Shown: positions 22,300 to 35,800 of the stretch, piece by piece
Numbering within the stretch: position 1 is the first letter of the stretch
Layout of the letters: each line of letters starts with the position of its first letter
Source of the DNA: Owenia fusiformis
Taxonomy: Eukaryota; Annelida; Polychaeta; Sabellida; Oweniidae
NCBI GenBank assembly: GCA_903813345.2
Contig: CAIIXF020000004.1
Coordinates: 25,609,985 to 25,673,984, forward strand
Length of the DNA: 64,000 nt
Direction: 5' to 3'
The notes under the pieces: generated by a model
Seen by the model: the letters and a program-made list of their open reading frames with translations, nothing else
What the model was told of the DNA's origin: nothing
Database searches by the model: none
Program-made: the position numbers and the translations under genes

Positions 22300-22612
22300 T
22301 ATTCTGCTCAGTCAAGTACAATAGAATCAAGTATAGTGCAGTCAAGTACATGTATAGTGCAGTCAAGTACATGTATAGTGCAGTCAAGTACATGTATAGT
22401 GCAGTCGGGTACATGTATAGTGCAGTCAAGTACATGCATAGTGCAGTCAAGTACATGCATAGTGCAGTCAAGTACATGTATAGTGCAGTCAAGTACATGT
22501 ATAGTGCGGTCAAGTGCATGTATAGTGTAGTCAAGTACATGTATAGTGCAGTCAAGTACATGTATAGTGCAGTCAAGTACATGTATAGTGCAGTCAAGTA
22601 CAGTAGTCATGT
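22300..22612. repeat. 21-bp minisatellite, about 15 copies
   Basis: The unit is AGTACATGTATAGTGCAGTC plus A. Because 21 is a multiple of three, all six frames stay open and mimic proteins. There is no other evidence of coding. Confidence 0.95.
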
Positions 22613-22659
22613 ACACATATTTACTGTACCTTGATTCTACCTTAAAAAGAACACTGTAC

Positions 22660-24215
22660 ATTTACAAGATAATACATACATGTATGAAGTACACTAACAA
22701 GATAATACATACATGTATGAAGTACATTTACAAGATAATACATACATGTATGAAGTACATTTACAAGACCAGAACAACGGCAATGCCAAAGCGTAGCGAA
22801 TCCCATCGAACAGCCATGGATGGCATTTTTACAAACAAAGTATATAGCAAAAATGGCAGGCATTTTTCAAAATGGCCGCCTTCTACCAATAGTGTCATTA
22901 GACCATTTGCCATACTTATAGTATTCACATACCAAATATGAACAAAATCGCTCCACTACTTTTCGAGTTATAGTAAAATACGTTAAAATGGCGGCCATTT
23001 TGAAAAATGGCCGCCTTCTACCAAAAGTGTCATTAGACAGTGTGCCATGCTTACAGTATTCACATACCAAATATGAACAAAATCGCTTCACTACTTTTCG
23101 AATTATAGTAAAATACGTTAAAATGGCGGCCATTTTGAAAAATGGCCGCCTTCTACCAAAAGTGTCATTAGACAGTGTGCCATCCTTATAGTATTCACAT
23201 ACCAAATATGAACAAAATCGCTTCACATCTTTTCGAGTTATAGTAAAATAGGTTAAAATGGCGGCCATTTTTCAAAATGGCGGTCATTTTTTAAAATGGC
23301 CACTTTCTACCAAAAGTGTCTTTAGACAGTGTGCAATGTTTATAGTATTCACATACAAAATATGAACAAAATCGCTCCACTACTTTTCGAGTTACAGCAA
23401 AAATCGTAAAATAACGAGTAAAGGCCGCCATTTTTCAAGATGGCTGCCATGTGCTTCTTTAATATCTACATTTCTAGCTTTATTAATGTCCCATATATTT
23501 TTTTTACATCTAAAACATATTGCTATTACAGTTTTACATATTGCACCTAAATTACTGTAAATTAGGCACTAAAATGGCCGCCATTTTGAAATGAGCGGCC
23601 ATTTTGAAAATCGGCTTTCGAGCAGAACTTCTATCCCCATAGGGTATATGTGTACAAAATATGAACAAAATCGGGTCAGCGGTATTTGAGTTATTGCCCG
23701 GACGGACGGACGGACGGACGTACGGACGGACGGACGGACGGACGGACGTATGTACGGACGGACGGACGGACGGACGGAGGCGTTCCCTATATCCCTCCGA
23801 ACTTCGTTCGATGGGATAATAATACATACATGTATGAAGTACACTAACAAGATAATACATACATGTATGAAGTACATTTACAAGATAATACATACATGTA
23901 TGAAGTACATTCACAAGATAATACATACATGTATGAAGTACATTTACAAGATAATACATACTTGTATGAAGTACATTTACAAGATAATACATACACTTAT
24001 GAAGTACATTTACAAGATAATACATACATGTATGAAGTACATTTACAAGATAATACATACACGTATGAAGTACATTTACAAGATAATACATACATGTATG
24101 AAGTACATTTACAAGTGAATACATACATGTATGAAGTACATTTACAAGAGAATACATACATGTATGAAGTACATTTACAAGATAATACATACATGTATGA
24201 AGTACATTTTACGGT
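22660..24215. repeat. 33-bp minisatellite split by a transposon
   Basis: The unit is ATAATACATACATGTATGAA plus GTACATTTACAAG. Three copies lie left of the insertion at 22768 and about twelve right of it. The two parts are in register, so the array predates the insertion. Open frames here are artefacts of the 33-base period. Confidence 0.93.
22768..23814 (-). mobile_element. ~1.05-kb element inserted in the 33-bp minisatellite
   Basis: It carries ATCCCATCGAAC strings in inverted orientation near both ends. It has three tandem blocks with AAAATGGCGGCCATTTTGAA and CAAATATGAACAAAATCGCT, and a (CGGA)n run at 23699-23778. Reading on minus, it begins ATTATCCCATCGAACGAAG, shared with 6399 and 9908. 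No transposase or reverse transcriptase is visible, so the class is unknown. Confidence 0.7.
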
Positions 24216-24589
24216 AAAAACATCGAGTATTTATATTATAAAAATCAAAGGCTTGGACTACAAGCGCAAAATCGGAAGGAATATTTTACAACTAAAATTG
24301 CTATACTTTTTCAAAAATGGATCGAAAGCATGCACCTGTTGTCGTGGAGATTTCAATGTTTTTTTCAGCGCCTCATTACTTTTTAAAATATAAGCCTCAG
24401 TTATAATACAATTTTTTTTATCTTACAATTACATGTACAGTATTTGGAAAATAATCATCTTTACATTTTTAGTAAAAAATTTAGTCAGTCATATGAGACA
24501 ATCAGTCATATGGCTTATAATACATCAAGCCAAGCCATTCAAAATGGTTGTAAAATTTGTACAGGCTATTATGGTACAGGAATAAAAAG

Positions 24590-24774
24590 CAGGCTCGTAG
24601 TCAGGGGGATCAAGCGACCCCTGGCCAAAAATTCTTCCAAAATCATGCAGTTTTTCACCAGTCTGAGCACTTTCACATGATTTTGGCCATTTTGGGCCAA
24701 AGATATCAAAAGTGAACCCCCCTGGAATATTTTAAAAAGTGAACCCTCCTTGACAAATCCTGGCTACGGGCCTG
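24590..24774. mobile_element. 185-bp MITE with CAGGCTCGTAG / CTACGGGCCTG ends
   Basis: The left end CAGGCTCGTAGTCAGGGGG and right end CCTGGCTACGGGCCTG are inverted. A related copy with the core CATGCAGTTT, GAGCACTTT, GTGATTTT lies at 50831-50972, and looser relatives at about 3500-3665 and 29690-29830. It is short and non-coding. Confidence 0.7.
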
Positions 24775-24939
24775 AAAAGTAACCAAAAATCAGTCAAGAC
24801 TTTAATCCTAGGAAGAATACAGAGTGGAACTCCATTGATTTTTCTTTTTTGAGTTTCACTTTAAGCACCTTTTCTGGGTTGGATGGTACTGTATTTACAT
24901 ACAAGAAATATATATGAATGCAAAAGCATTTCACATTAC

Positions 24940-25580
24940 ACTCGACGTACACTAAAATATTTCATATTACTTTAATTCAATACATTTCAAGTATCTTAAA
25001 TTTAATAAATTTCAAGTGTCCTAAATTCAATGCATTTTGAGTGTCTTAAATTCAATACATTTCATATCTATTTACTTAAATCAGATACATTTCATAAAAT
25101 ATCCATGAATTTAATACATTTAATATAATTTACTTAAATTCAATACATTTCATATCTATTTACTTAAATCAGATACATTTCATATAATATCCATGAATTT
25201 AATACATTTAATATAATTTACTTAAATTCAATACATTTCATATCTATTTACTTAAATCAGATACATTTCATATAATATCCATGAATTTAATACATATAAT
25301 ATTATTTACTTAAATTCAATACATTTCAAGTGCCTTAAATTCAATACATTTCAAGTGTCTTAAATTCAATACATTTCATATCTATTTACTTAAATCAGAT
25401 ACATTTCATATAATATCCATGAATTAAAACATTTATTATTATTTACTTAAATTCAATTCATCTCATATTACTTATTTAAATTCAATACATTTAGACGTAT
25501 CCCAAATACATTTCATTAATAAGCCATATTACTAAATCCTGAATACATTCCATATTACAATTTAATACATACCGGTACTC
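24940..25580. repeat. AT-rich degenerate satellite built on TTCAATACATTTCA
   Basis: Units of about 20 bases (AAATTCAATACATTTCAAGT) combine into a higher-order unit of about 115 bases containing ATCTATTTACTTAAATCAG and ATATCCATGAATTTAATAC, which repeats about four times. No gene is seen. Confidence 0.85.
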
Positions 25581-25876
25581 AAATACACTAAATATTTCTG
25601 AAATTTCATTTTTTCTTAAATATCAATACATCTTGTTTAAACATAGATACTATTATTCCGTAATTCCGCGGCGTGGACGGAATTTGACAAAACTTCAATT
25701 TTTTGCAGAATCCCTGATTTTCATGAAAATCCCACGGAATTACCATAATTTCCAGAAATTACATATTTTACGATCTCCTACCTTTGCGGGGTATTTGAAG
25801 AGTGTCTGTTTATGTCCAACAATCAATCATTATTGAGTACAAGTACGATTTCACCGTGAAATTCAACATTCTATCA

Positions 25877-25990
25877 CGTTTAAATTCGCTAAAGCGAGTT
25901 CGCTAATGACGCGCAGTTCTTACTTAGAAATGAAAATTTCTAGGTAAGAACTGCGCGTCATTAGCGAACTCGCTTTAGCGAATTTAAACG
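25877..25990. mobile_element. 114-bp near-perfect palindrome
   Basis: The arms run from CGTTTAAATTCGCTAAAGCG to CGCTTTAGCGAATTTAAACG, about 54 bases each, with a loop of a few bases (GAAA). The arms differ at about one position. It looks like a foldback MITE. No target duplication is obvious. Confidence 0.85.
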
Positions 25991-26559
25991 ATTTTCATCG
26001 TTTTAAAAGATTGCAGAATTTGGACTTTTTTTGAAAATTTGTGCAGAATTTCGATTTTCTCCTTGCAGAATTTGCTTTTTTTCTTGCAGAATTTTTTGCA
26101 GAATTTTGATTTTTTCATGCAGAAAACTAGTATCTGTGCATCATTTAAATCTTAAAGACAAATTGTCTAATTTAGCTAAAACTTGATGATTCTTGATGTG
26201 TTTATGAGTATTTCTAGAGAATATACTAAAATATTTAGAAATGATCAAACTAAAAAATTGCTATTCATTGATATATGTAAGTTCCAATGTTAGCAAAAAG
26301 TTTGCTGGTTATAATACAAATAACTGATCTACCCTGATTAATTCACTTGTAGTTTACAATCACATGCTATTTATTCATAGCAGTCGAGTATACTCAAAAA
26401 ACTGACTACAATCCCTGGTTTCTACTGAGAAAAGGAACTTGCCAGGAAGATGTGTTATTGAAAAATAGGAGGTCATTGGTTCAAATCCAGTGAAGTGCAG
26501 CTGAGTCCTTAGGCTTTTAAGAGGCTATTGTAACTCTGGTTAATTTAGAAATCATATGA

Positions 26560-26831
26560 GCCATATATAGTCATCTATAGATCACAGGGGTCATCTGGAG
26601 GTCATAATGGTCATCCAGAGGTCACAAGGGTCAGCCAGAGGTCACAAGGTCATATGGAGATCACAAGGGTCATCCAGAGGTCACATGGTCATCCAGAGGT
26701 CTCACAGTCAACTAGAGGTTATCTAGAGCTCATAAGGGTCATCCAGAGGTCACAAGTGCCAGCCAGAGGTCATATGGAGATCACAAGGGTCATCCAGAGG
26801 TCATAAGGTCATCCAGAGGTCTCACGGTCAA
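26560..26831. repeat. ~20-bp minisatellite abutting the DZIP1-like stop codon
   Basis: On minus, the final codons GGATGACCTCTAG are followed by many variants of GGATGACCTTGTGACCTCT. The terminal codons thus share the monomer, and the array is the 3' UTR extension of the coding end. About a dozen units are visible. Confidence 0.85.
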
Positions 26832-29800
26832 CTAGAGGTCATCCAAATCAAGATCTTCATCGGAATCCCAGCTTGTGACGCTTACAGAACTTTTGGTGGT
26901 GTGACTGCCTTGTGTTCCCCCTGGATTCACTGTACTAGCGGCTGTAAAGAAGATAAGAAGTCATAATAAGATTGTTAATCACATCAAATATTTTTTCAGA
27001 ATGGTTAGAGATATATTTGATGCTTCATCTCTAAAGTAAAAATTTGAGACTGAAATGTCAATAAATAAATATACTGAGCAAACAGTTTTCAATGTGGAGG
27101 ATGGAACATTCTATGCATCATTTAAACCAGAGAGAAACAGATGCCATTATACACAATTAAATAGAAGAGAACAGTTGCTTATGTCTTCTTATTTAAAAAA
27201 TGAAAATATAGAATTGAAAGTCAAAATTCAGAATGATAATTAATATACAGGGTGTTCGTAAAGTATCTTTACACTTTACAGACTTTGAATTGTTGTAGAG
27301 ACTTTTTGGACACTCTGCATTTTTCATACAGTATTTTGGGATATAAAGTCTCAGCACAAAGTAATGAGCGAAGCCTTATTAATATATCCTTATATGGTAC
27401 CGAAGCCTTATTAATATATCCTTATATGGTACCGAAGCCTTATTTATATATCCTTATATGGTACCGAGCCTTATTAATATCTCCTTATATGGTACCGAAG
27501 CCTTATTAATATATCCTTATATGGTACCGTTGGAATAAATGGCACCCCACGGATAAATGGCACCCAAAGAGCTGTACATTCCTTTACAACAAACAGGGGG
27601 GTGGTAAATTGAGAATTCAGGGTATGGAAACTTATGAAGTGCACAGGCAGGCAAATTAACCACATTTTAAGGCAAATGAGAGCTGAGAGGGATAGTAAAA
27701 CCTGTCTAATCTGAACACTACTGAGACCAGCCAAAAGTGTTCAGATTAGCAGGTGTTCATATTTCAGTCTTTTAATATGGGAGAAAATTTAGACCAGTCA
27801 AAAGTGTTCTGAATAGCAGGTGTTCATATTTCAGTCTTTTAATATGGGAGAAAATTTAGACCAGTCAAAAGTGTTCTGAATAGCAGGTGTTCATATTTCA
27901 GTCTTTTAATATGGGAGAAAATTTAGACCAGTCAAAAGTGTTCTGAATAGCAGGTGTTCATATTTCAGTCTTTTAATATGGGAGAAAATTTAGACCAGTC
28001 AAAAGTGTTCTGAATAGCAGGTGTTCATATTTCAGTCTTTTAATATGGGAGAAAATTTAGACCAGTCAAAAGTGTTCTGAATAGCAGGTGTTCATATTTC
28101 AGTCTTTTAATATGGGAGAAAATTTAGACCAGTCAAAAGTGTTCTGAATAGCAGGTGTTCATATTTCAGTCTTTTAATATGGGAGAAAATTTAGACCAGT
28201 CAAAAGTGTTCTGAATAGCAGGTGTTCATATTTCAGTCTTTTAATATGGGAGAAAATTTAGACCAGTCAAAAGTGTTCTGAATAGCAGGTGTTCATATTT
28301 CAGTCTTTTAATATGAGAGAAAATTTAGACCAGTCAAAAGTGTTCTGAATAGCAGGTGTTCATATTTCAGTCTTTTAATATGTCAATGGGAGAAAATATA
28401 GACCATTAAAAAGTGTTTACATTGAGAGGTGTTTGGATTAGAGATGTGTTTGAAGATACAGGTTTCACTGTACATCAATGTTCCAGCAGGACACAAAATG
28501 CCTGGTTGTATGTAAAACTGCTTCACTTGTCTCACGCCTGTCCATGACAATGAAAAACTTACAAAAGCCAAGAAAGCAATCTGCAACCTTACAGTAAAGT
28601 TATAGAATATTTTGGTAAGATTTTTAATCTTAAGAAGAAATACTACTAGGTCTTCACCACAAGATGAACTAGAACTAAAGTCTCAGTCATATTTGCTCTA
28701 TGGCGGGATATGGTGGCCGTAGCTTCACAAAATTGATATAGAAAATCTACATTGTACTAGTACTAATACCCATTTATCTCAAGTTTGGGAAGCTTAGCCG
28801 TTGTACGGTTGCCGTAGATCAAATGTGACTAAGGCATAAAGGATAGGTGAAAAAACTCCCAATTTAATACTAGTAGTACATGTTGGTTGGTTCATGTTTG
28901 TGATGGCATAATATACAGTGAAACCCGTAAAGTGGAAGACCACTGTTAGTGGAACACTTTCCATAGACTCAAGACCAACTGATTTAATGTTAAATGAACC
29001 CCTATAAGTGGAACACCTCCCAAGTGGAACTTGTTTTAGGGGTATTAAAGGTGTTGCACTTTGCCAAGTTTTATTGTATATCCCATTCAGCCTGCCAAAG
29101 GAGAGGCTTCTATCCCCATAACACAACCATCAACCTCAAGACACCCCTGATAACTCTAAAAATGTTTCAAGTAAATAATCATATAGTCAACACTTTCCAA
29201 GCCTTTATCATAAAAGGATAAAAAAAGAATGGGTTCAGGGATGTTGCCTGATTATCAACAGTGGTAGAAAAAAGAAGTCAGTTTCATTAGGGGAGGGGGT
29301 AAACGATGGTTTGCTATATAATATATAGCGCCGAATAGTGCTGATTTTTTGAAAATCCAAGTGAGATACAAATCAACATTTTAAAATTACAATAGATGAG
29401 TGGAGGAGGGTTGAACGATAAAAAATTTAACTTTGTTTTTCCACTCTTGATAATTGGAAACCATCCCTTAAGAAGAAATTATCAAACGAAAGTAATCCCC
29501 AGAACGAAGCTAAGGTAATGAAAGATGAGATGAAGATAAGAGAAAAAGGCAAAGAAGATTAAACTAACATTATTCCCTCACCAAAAGCAGTGATATCAAC
29601 CCTATTAAAACTACATGCGTTTTTGGATTCTACTCATACAAATGACAGCCCTATTGCCAGCCCTTTATAAGGACTTTTAATTTATCTTAAAATTTGATAA
29701 CATTGGCCCTAAATCACTTGAAAGGAGCTCAAAATGGTGAAAAAATGCATGATTTTGAATTTGGCCAAGGGAATGGTTGTTCGCTCAAACCACAACTCCC

Positions 29801-32800
29801 CTTTTGCCAAGGGGGTCAGTTTTTAAAGAATATAGTGATATTACTGCATATTCTTAACAAGCCTTATATAATATGGTTCTCATTGTATGTACAATATACT
29901 CAGCATAGGCATAGCCAGTGGGGGTGCGATGGGTGCGATCGCACCCCCCCCATAACAATAAAACCATGAGATAGAAGAAAAGAGCTTTAAAACTGCACAA
30001 TCGCACCCCCCTGGCTGAAAACCGAAATATTTTTGGTGATCGCACTCCCCCCTGACTGAAAGCTGGCTACGCCCCTGCTCGATGTGCTTGTATATACAAT
30101 ATATAAGTATATAAGAGTGTAGACTGTTTACATGGTTAAGTTCAAAGGAAATGCACGAAAACCAGAAAGGAACTCTACAAAGGAAAAAAGTTAAATATTT
30201 GTGAAACATACTACATCTATATAAGCATTTGTAAAAAAAGGAAATTAATTTAAACTTTATAAAACACTCTTAAACACTGAAAAGGAAGATCTAGAAAAAA
30301 GTCACAAAAGCATGTAGCTTGGAGGAAATGTAGAATGTCACTCGACTTTTTGGTGATTTTGAAGTCATGTCTGCATTTCACAGTTCAAAATCAACTTCTG
30401 TAGTAATTTTACACCACCTATTAATTTGCCTCACTGACCTTTTATTAAAATCAGGAAATTAGGGTGATGAGCGGAGAAATTTTGTTGGGAATTTCAGTCA
30501 CAAAAACTAACGAGTCACAACTTACACTTCCTCCAAGTGTACTTGAAAAGTGTCAATGCCCTTTGGCTTAAAATAGTTGAGACAAAAAAATGAAGACACG
30601 TTTCTGTTTTATATGCAAAACGTAGCATATGTGAGAAAGGCAATTCAAAGACTAAAAAACTATGGTATATAAAAAATTACGAAAAAGTAGCTAAAAACGC
30701 AAAAGCAGAATGTGAAATGGTAGAAATTAGAAAAGACATAAAAACATAAATTGAACGAAATAATGAAAGAAACAACACAAAGGACTAAAGTACTTATTGA
30801 ATTTAAATACAGGGTGTCCCATTTAAAATACCTTTTGACGACGATCCCCACACACTTGTACCATATGTGTTTGTTGAGAAGTCAGTGTCTCCCCCTGTAC
30901 CTCGCCTAACTGGTTTCCTAAAAATAAGATATATTTCATTTAATGATGTTGCTGTATCAATATTAATTGGTAGTGATACAGATTAAATTAAAAATTAGCC
31001 ATCAATAAAAATGAAATGAATTTAAATCTTGGAATTTGAAATGAATTTTCTGAAACAATCATGTTTCTTAAACAGGGAATAACTTTACATTTACATTTAG
31101 CAATTATCAAGAAATTGCAACTGTCTCACAAAGATTTTGTGAAAATTAAGTATGGCTTGAAAAATTCAAGTTGAAACCAAGATCACAAAAATTTCTCTGT
31201 TTGGCAACAACATCATCAAAACTTTATGAAACTATATATTCTTTCAGGCATCGTTTCATATCTAATATCGCAGAAATGAAATGTAAAGATAGAATTGCAG
31301 TGATCTCCACAGGATTTTTTCTCAAGTGAGTGCAAAATTCTCATTTTCACAATTCAGACCAAAATTGGTCAAAACACAAATATGCCCATTCTTTATGATT
31401 TTTCTCATTTTCAAGTGGGTGCAAATGAATTTTCAGGTGGGTGCAAGCCTATTTTCAAAATCTCAGGTGGGTGCTGCAACCACTTGCTTTAATGCTGGGG
31501 AGATCACTGTATTGAATCTCCTATAGCCTCAATTTTCCTCACCAATATACATTGCCTCACCTATATACATCTGCCTCGGCTATATACATTTGCCTCACCT
31601 TTATACATTTGCCTCACCTATTTGAATTTACCTCCCCTGTTAACATTTGCCTCACCTATATACATTTTTCCTCACCTAAATACATTTTTCCTCACCTATA
31701 TACATTTGCGTCACCTATATACATTTGCCTCACCTGTATACATTTTTCCTCACCTATATACATTTGCCTCACCTATATACATTTTTCCTCACCTATATAC
31801 ATTTTTCCTCACCTATATACATTTGCCTCGCCTATATAGATTTGTGTCACCTATATACATTTGCGTCACCTATATACATTTGCCTCACCTATATACATTT
31901 TTCCTCACCTATATACATTTGCCTCACCTATATACATTTTTCCTCACCTATATACATTTGCCTCACCTATATACATTTGCCTCACCTATATACATTTGCC
32001 TCACCTATATACATTTTTCCTCATCTATATACATTTTCCTCACCTATATACATTTGCCTCACCTATATACATTTTCCTCACCTATATACATTTTTCCTCA
32101 CCTATATACATTTTTCCTCACCTATATACATTTGCCTCACCTATATACATTTGCTTCACCTATATACATTTGCCTCACCTATATACATTTGCCTCACCAA
32201 AGATTTGATTTTGGCTAGGCCATTGACCACAGCTTTGTTTTACTTACTTTTGCTGTTGTTTTTTCTGAGGGACGTCAGAATTATTTTCCCCGAGAGATGA
32301 TACACTCCAGTCATCCTCGGGATCTTCTTCTGCGTCATCTTCTAGCATCTGAAAAAATACAATTTTAGGATCATTATGGGATGGAAAATTTGTGACATCT
32401 ATCAATTTAGTTGCTTAGCATCTGTCCCATAACAAAAAACAGAATATGCTGTGCAGAAGGGGTCTCTGTTAATTGATATACATGCTAGAACCATGTAATA
32501 TATAGAAAATTTTCCAGACTTGTGTTACTATAGCAACCATAACTTTTTTCCTCAAAGACATTCATTATATAATTGTAAAAATTCTGTTTATGTTGTTCAA
32601 CTCAGAAACAGATATTTTAATAGAGATTCCTTTAGGGGGTAGATCAGATCTCCTTTATAATATAGATCAAATTCAATGGGAAAATTGATCACTATTTGTG
32701 CCGAGCATATTAAGCACATGTTAAATACATTTTTAAATTAGAACATATCCATAAATTGATATAATTTGTAGTAGTGAGGCTTTCATATTTGTGAGGCTTT

Positions 32801-35800
32801 TATATTTACTCATGCAATTGTATCATAAAATATAATGTAGTGCTGTTATTTTCATTATATGTATATTATATTGTTTTGTATTTATATGTCATGTATAATG
32901 TTTAACTCTCCATAATAGCCTTACCTTAGCAAGAGCTTTATGAATGCCAAGTGGCTGGACTGCACTGCAAAATCTTATTAATAAACATTATTTTGAAAGA
33001 CTATAAATCAGTTTCCCCTACACACCTGTATGTCAGGAGTTGCAGGACTCCTTGAATCTCTGCCTGGAGAAAGAGTGGATTTCATTGTGTCTACTCCACC
33101 TGCAGGGGGTTTACCATTTCCCCTTCCCTGTAAAATGTCAAAAAGAAACATATTTAAATCTCTGCCTGGATAGTTGATTTCATAGTCTAGTCCACCTGCA
33201 GGAGGTTTGCCATTTCCCCTTCCCTGTAAAATGTTATAAAGAAACATATTTAAATCTCTGCCTGGAGAGTGGATTTCATAGTCTAGTCCACCTGCAGGAG
33301 GTTTGCCATTTCCCCTTCCCTGTAAAATGTTATAAAGAAACATATTTAAATCTCTGCCTGGAGAGTGGATTTCATAGTCTAGTCCACCTGCAGGAGGTTT
33401 GCCATTTCCCCTTCCCTGTAAAGTGTCATAAAGAAACATATTTAAATCTCTGCCTGGAGAGTGGATTTCATAGTCTAGTCCACCTGCAGGAGGTTTGCCA
33501 TTTCCCCTTCCCTGTAAAATGTCATAAAGAAACATATTTAAATCTCTGCCTGGAGCGTGGATTTTATAGTGTCTACTCCACCTGCAGGAGGTTTGCCATT
33601 TCCCCTTCCCTGTAAAATGTCATAAAGAAAATAGTTTAATCTATGCTTAGACAGAACATGTAACTTTTCAAGATGGTCATATATATAAGAGATGTACTAT
33701 TTTACGAATTTATATTAGTCATTCTTATCCACTCAACAATGTCACAGTTCAACAATGTCACTAATACACTCAACAATGTCACTACACTCAAAAAGTTAAC
33801 TTCTAGACTCAAAAAGTTCACTCATAAACTAAAAGTACTCATAAGTTTTGAACTGCCAAAGAGTGGTTTACCTGAAGTTGTTGTTCTATACTCTTGGCAA
33901 TTTCTGCAACTGACCCTCCCTTGGATTCTGCATCCACTCTTTTAGGAGCATTCACTTTACTTGGACTCAGTTCAGCCAACTCACTGTAAATACACAAGGG
34001 TTATGTACTGAGGGGGCTTAGATACAAGGTTTATCCTGAACGTTAAGTCCTGTATTTCAAAATGACCAGACAGATGTTTTCCTACAGTACTAAGACTTCG
34101 TGATTTAATACAATTAACTTTGAATCAATTTGTAATCTGATTTTTGAAAAAATAGTTTTATGGATAAAAAAATGAATAGAAAAAAAAACTAATAGAACTA
34201 TAATAATGATAATGTACTATTTATGATTTTTAATGTGACTTTATAGTACCCTACCCCTGGAAAGTGGGAGTGGTCGATGTTATCATTTTGCAACATACTG
34301 TTAAAAACTTGTTTCGATAGAAAGCGAATCAATGCATTCAAAACATCTTCAATTGTTACTTGACAATGTAATTCATTTATTACTAGAATATAGGACATTA
34401 CTAGAATATAGGACATTTTTATAGCCTTTATATATACGTTTTCAATTTAGTACAATGTTTTATAATGAAATCTAATAGGCTGTTTTCAAAAAAGTAAAAG
34501 TAAAAGTAACCTTTTTTCTGATCACCCTTACTTTTTGACAAAATGATCCACTATATGACCAATAGCCACAAAAAATAGCAGAACTGATCAACGTTTAAAC
34601 CCCCCCCCCCCCCCTCTACCCCGATGTCACAGAGATAGTGACTCTTTATCTAAATAAAAGACATATCGACAGGAATAATATAATGGCCCTTTAAAACCTG
34701 CTAACATCCTGATAACCAATAAATCACTTGATATGCCTCTCTCAACCTCCACCTCAAGTATGAGGGTAAAGTACACATTGCTAGCACAATGTGATACAAC
34801 TGAACCAAGTGTACTTTTGAACCTCAAACTTTATGAAAAACTGCATTCAAGTTTATACAATAGACAAAGATTAAAATGACGGAGAACAAAAAAGAAGTTT
34901 CCAAGAGTTCCTTTTGCCAGCCATGGGATGGAAGTGACATAGTGTTAATTAGTGATAGCAATGAAAAAGTGTATGCTTCAAAAGCTGTTCTACAAATGGT
35001 GTCTCCAGTATTTAAGGCAATGTTTAATTCTGAATTCAAAGAAAAGAAAAAGTCTGAAATTCCGCTACCAGGAAAGAGTACAGAGGACCTTGTTTATTTT
35101 ATGGAAGCCGTACATCCCCTTACATGGATAGAGTTTACAGGTAAAGGGTCATTATGATTTGTGATTGTTTATGTGACTTTATCCATTGTTATAATGGCCC
35201 ATGAGGCCTGTTCTGAAAGTTTTGTCTATTACTGTTTATTGGATTTTAATTTGTTTGACCTTTGGCCATAGGAAGTTTGAGGAATTTAGAAAAATGAACA
35301 CAAAAAATATTGGGGATTGAAATACTCCAAATCAGTACAAACTTTGATACATGCATCAGGTGGGTCAAAATATAGCTGACAGGTTTGAGGAAAGAAATTT
35401 TAATTATCAGTTTTATCTGTTTTATGACCTCGTTTTACCATACAGATATGGGAATTTTCAACAAACTTAAATCAAATATTTTCTAAACAAAAGGAATAGA
35501 CCAAAAAGTCAATAATTTCTTTTTATTCGCCTCATATTGAAAGAAATTTTTTCCTCTTTTTGTTAAGCATTTTAGTGGTCCTTGATTTAATGATAAAATC
35601 CAGAAATTATTATTCAACTGAATTTTTCTTTCAGATGATAACATTGATGTTTTATTACGTCTTGGTCGGGAATACCAGGTTGACAAGCTGATGAAAAAAT
35701 GCCAAAAATACCTTTCTGCTGAAAAGCCAAGCCTGGAGAACTTCATTCGAGCAAATGATTATGAATTTGAAGATGTCAAAAAGGACAATCTAGAGTTTCT

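Noticed and set aside
22279-22661. Open frames of 83-131 codons on both strands
   Set aside because: They follow the 21-bp minisatellite in every frame and have no start context, domain or splice signal.
23550-24393. Frames up to 212 codons (MYYLVNVLHTC repeats)
   Set aside because: The 33-bp period keeps frames open; the peptide is the repeat read three ways.
31552-32300. Frames up to 198 codons rich in 'YIHLPHLYTF'
   Set aside because: They are translations of the 19-20-bp minisatellite in overlapping frames.
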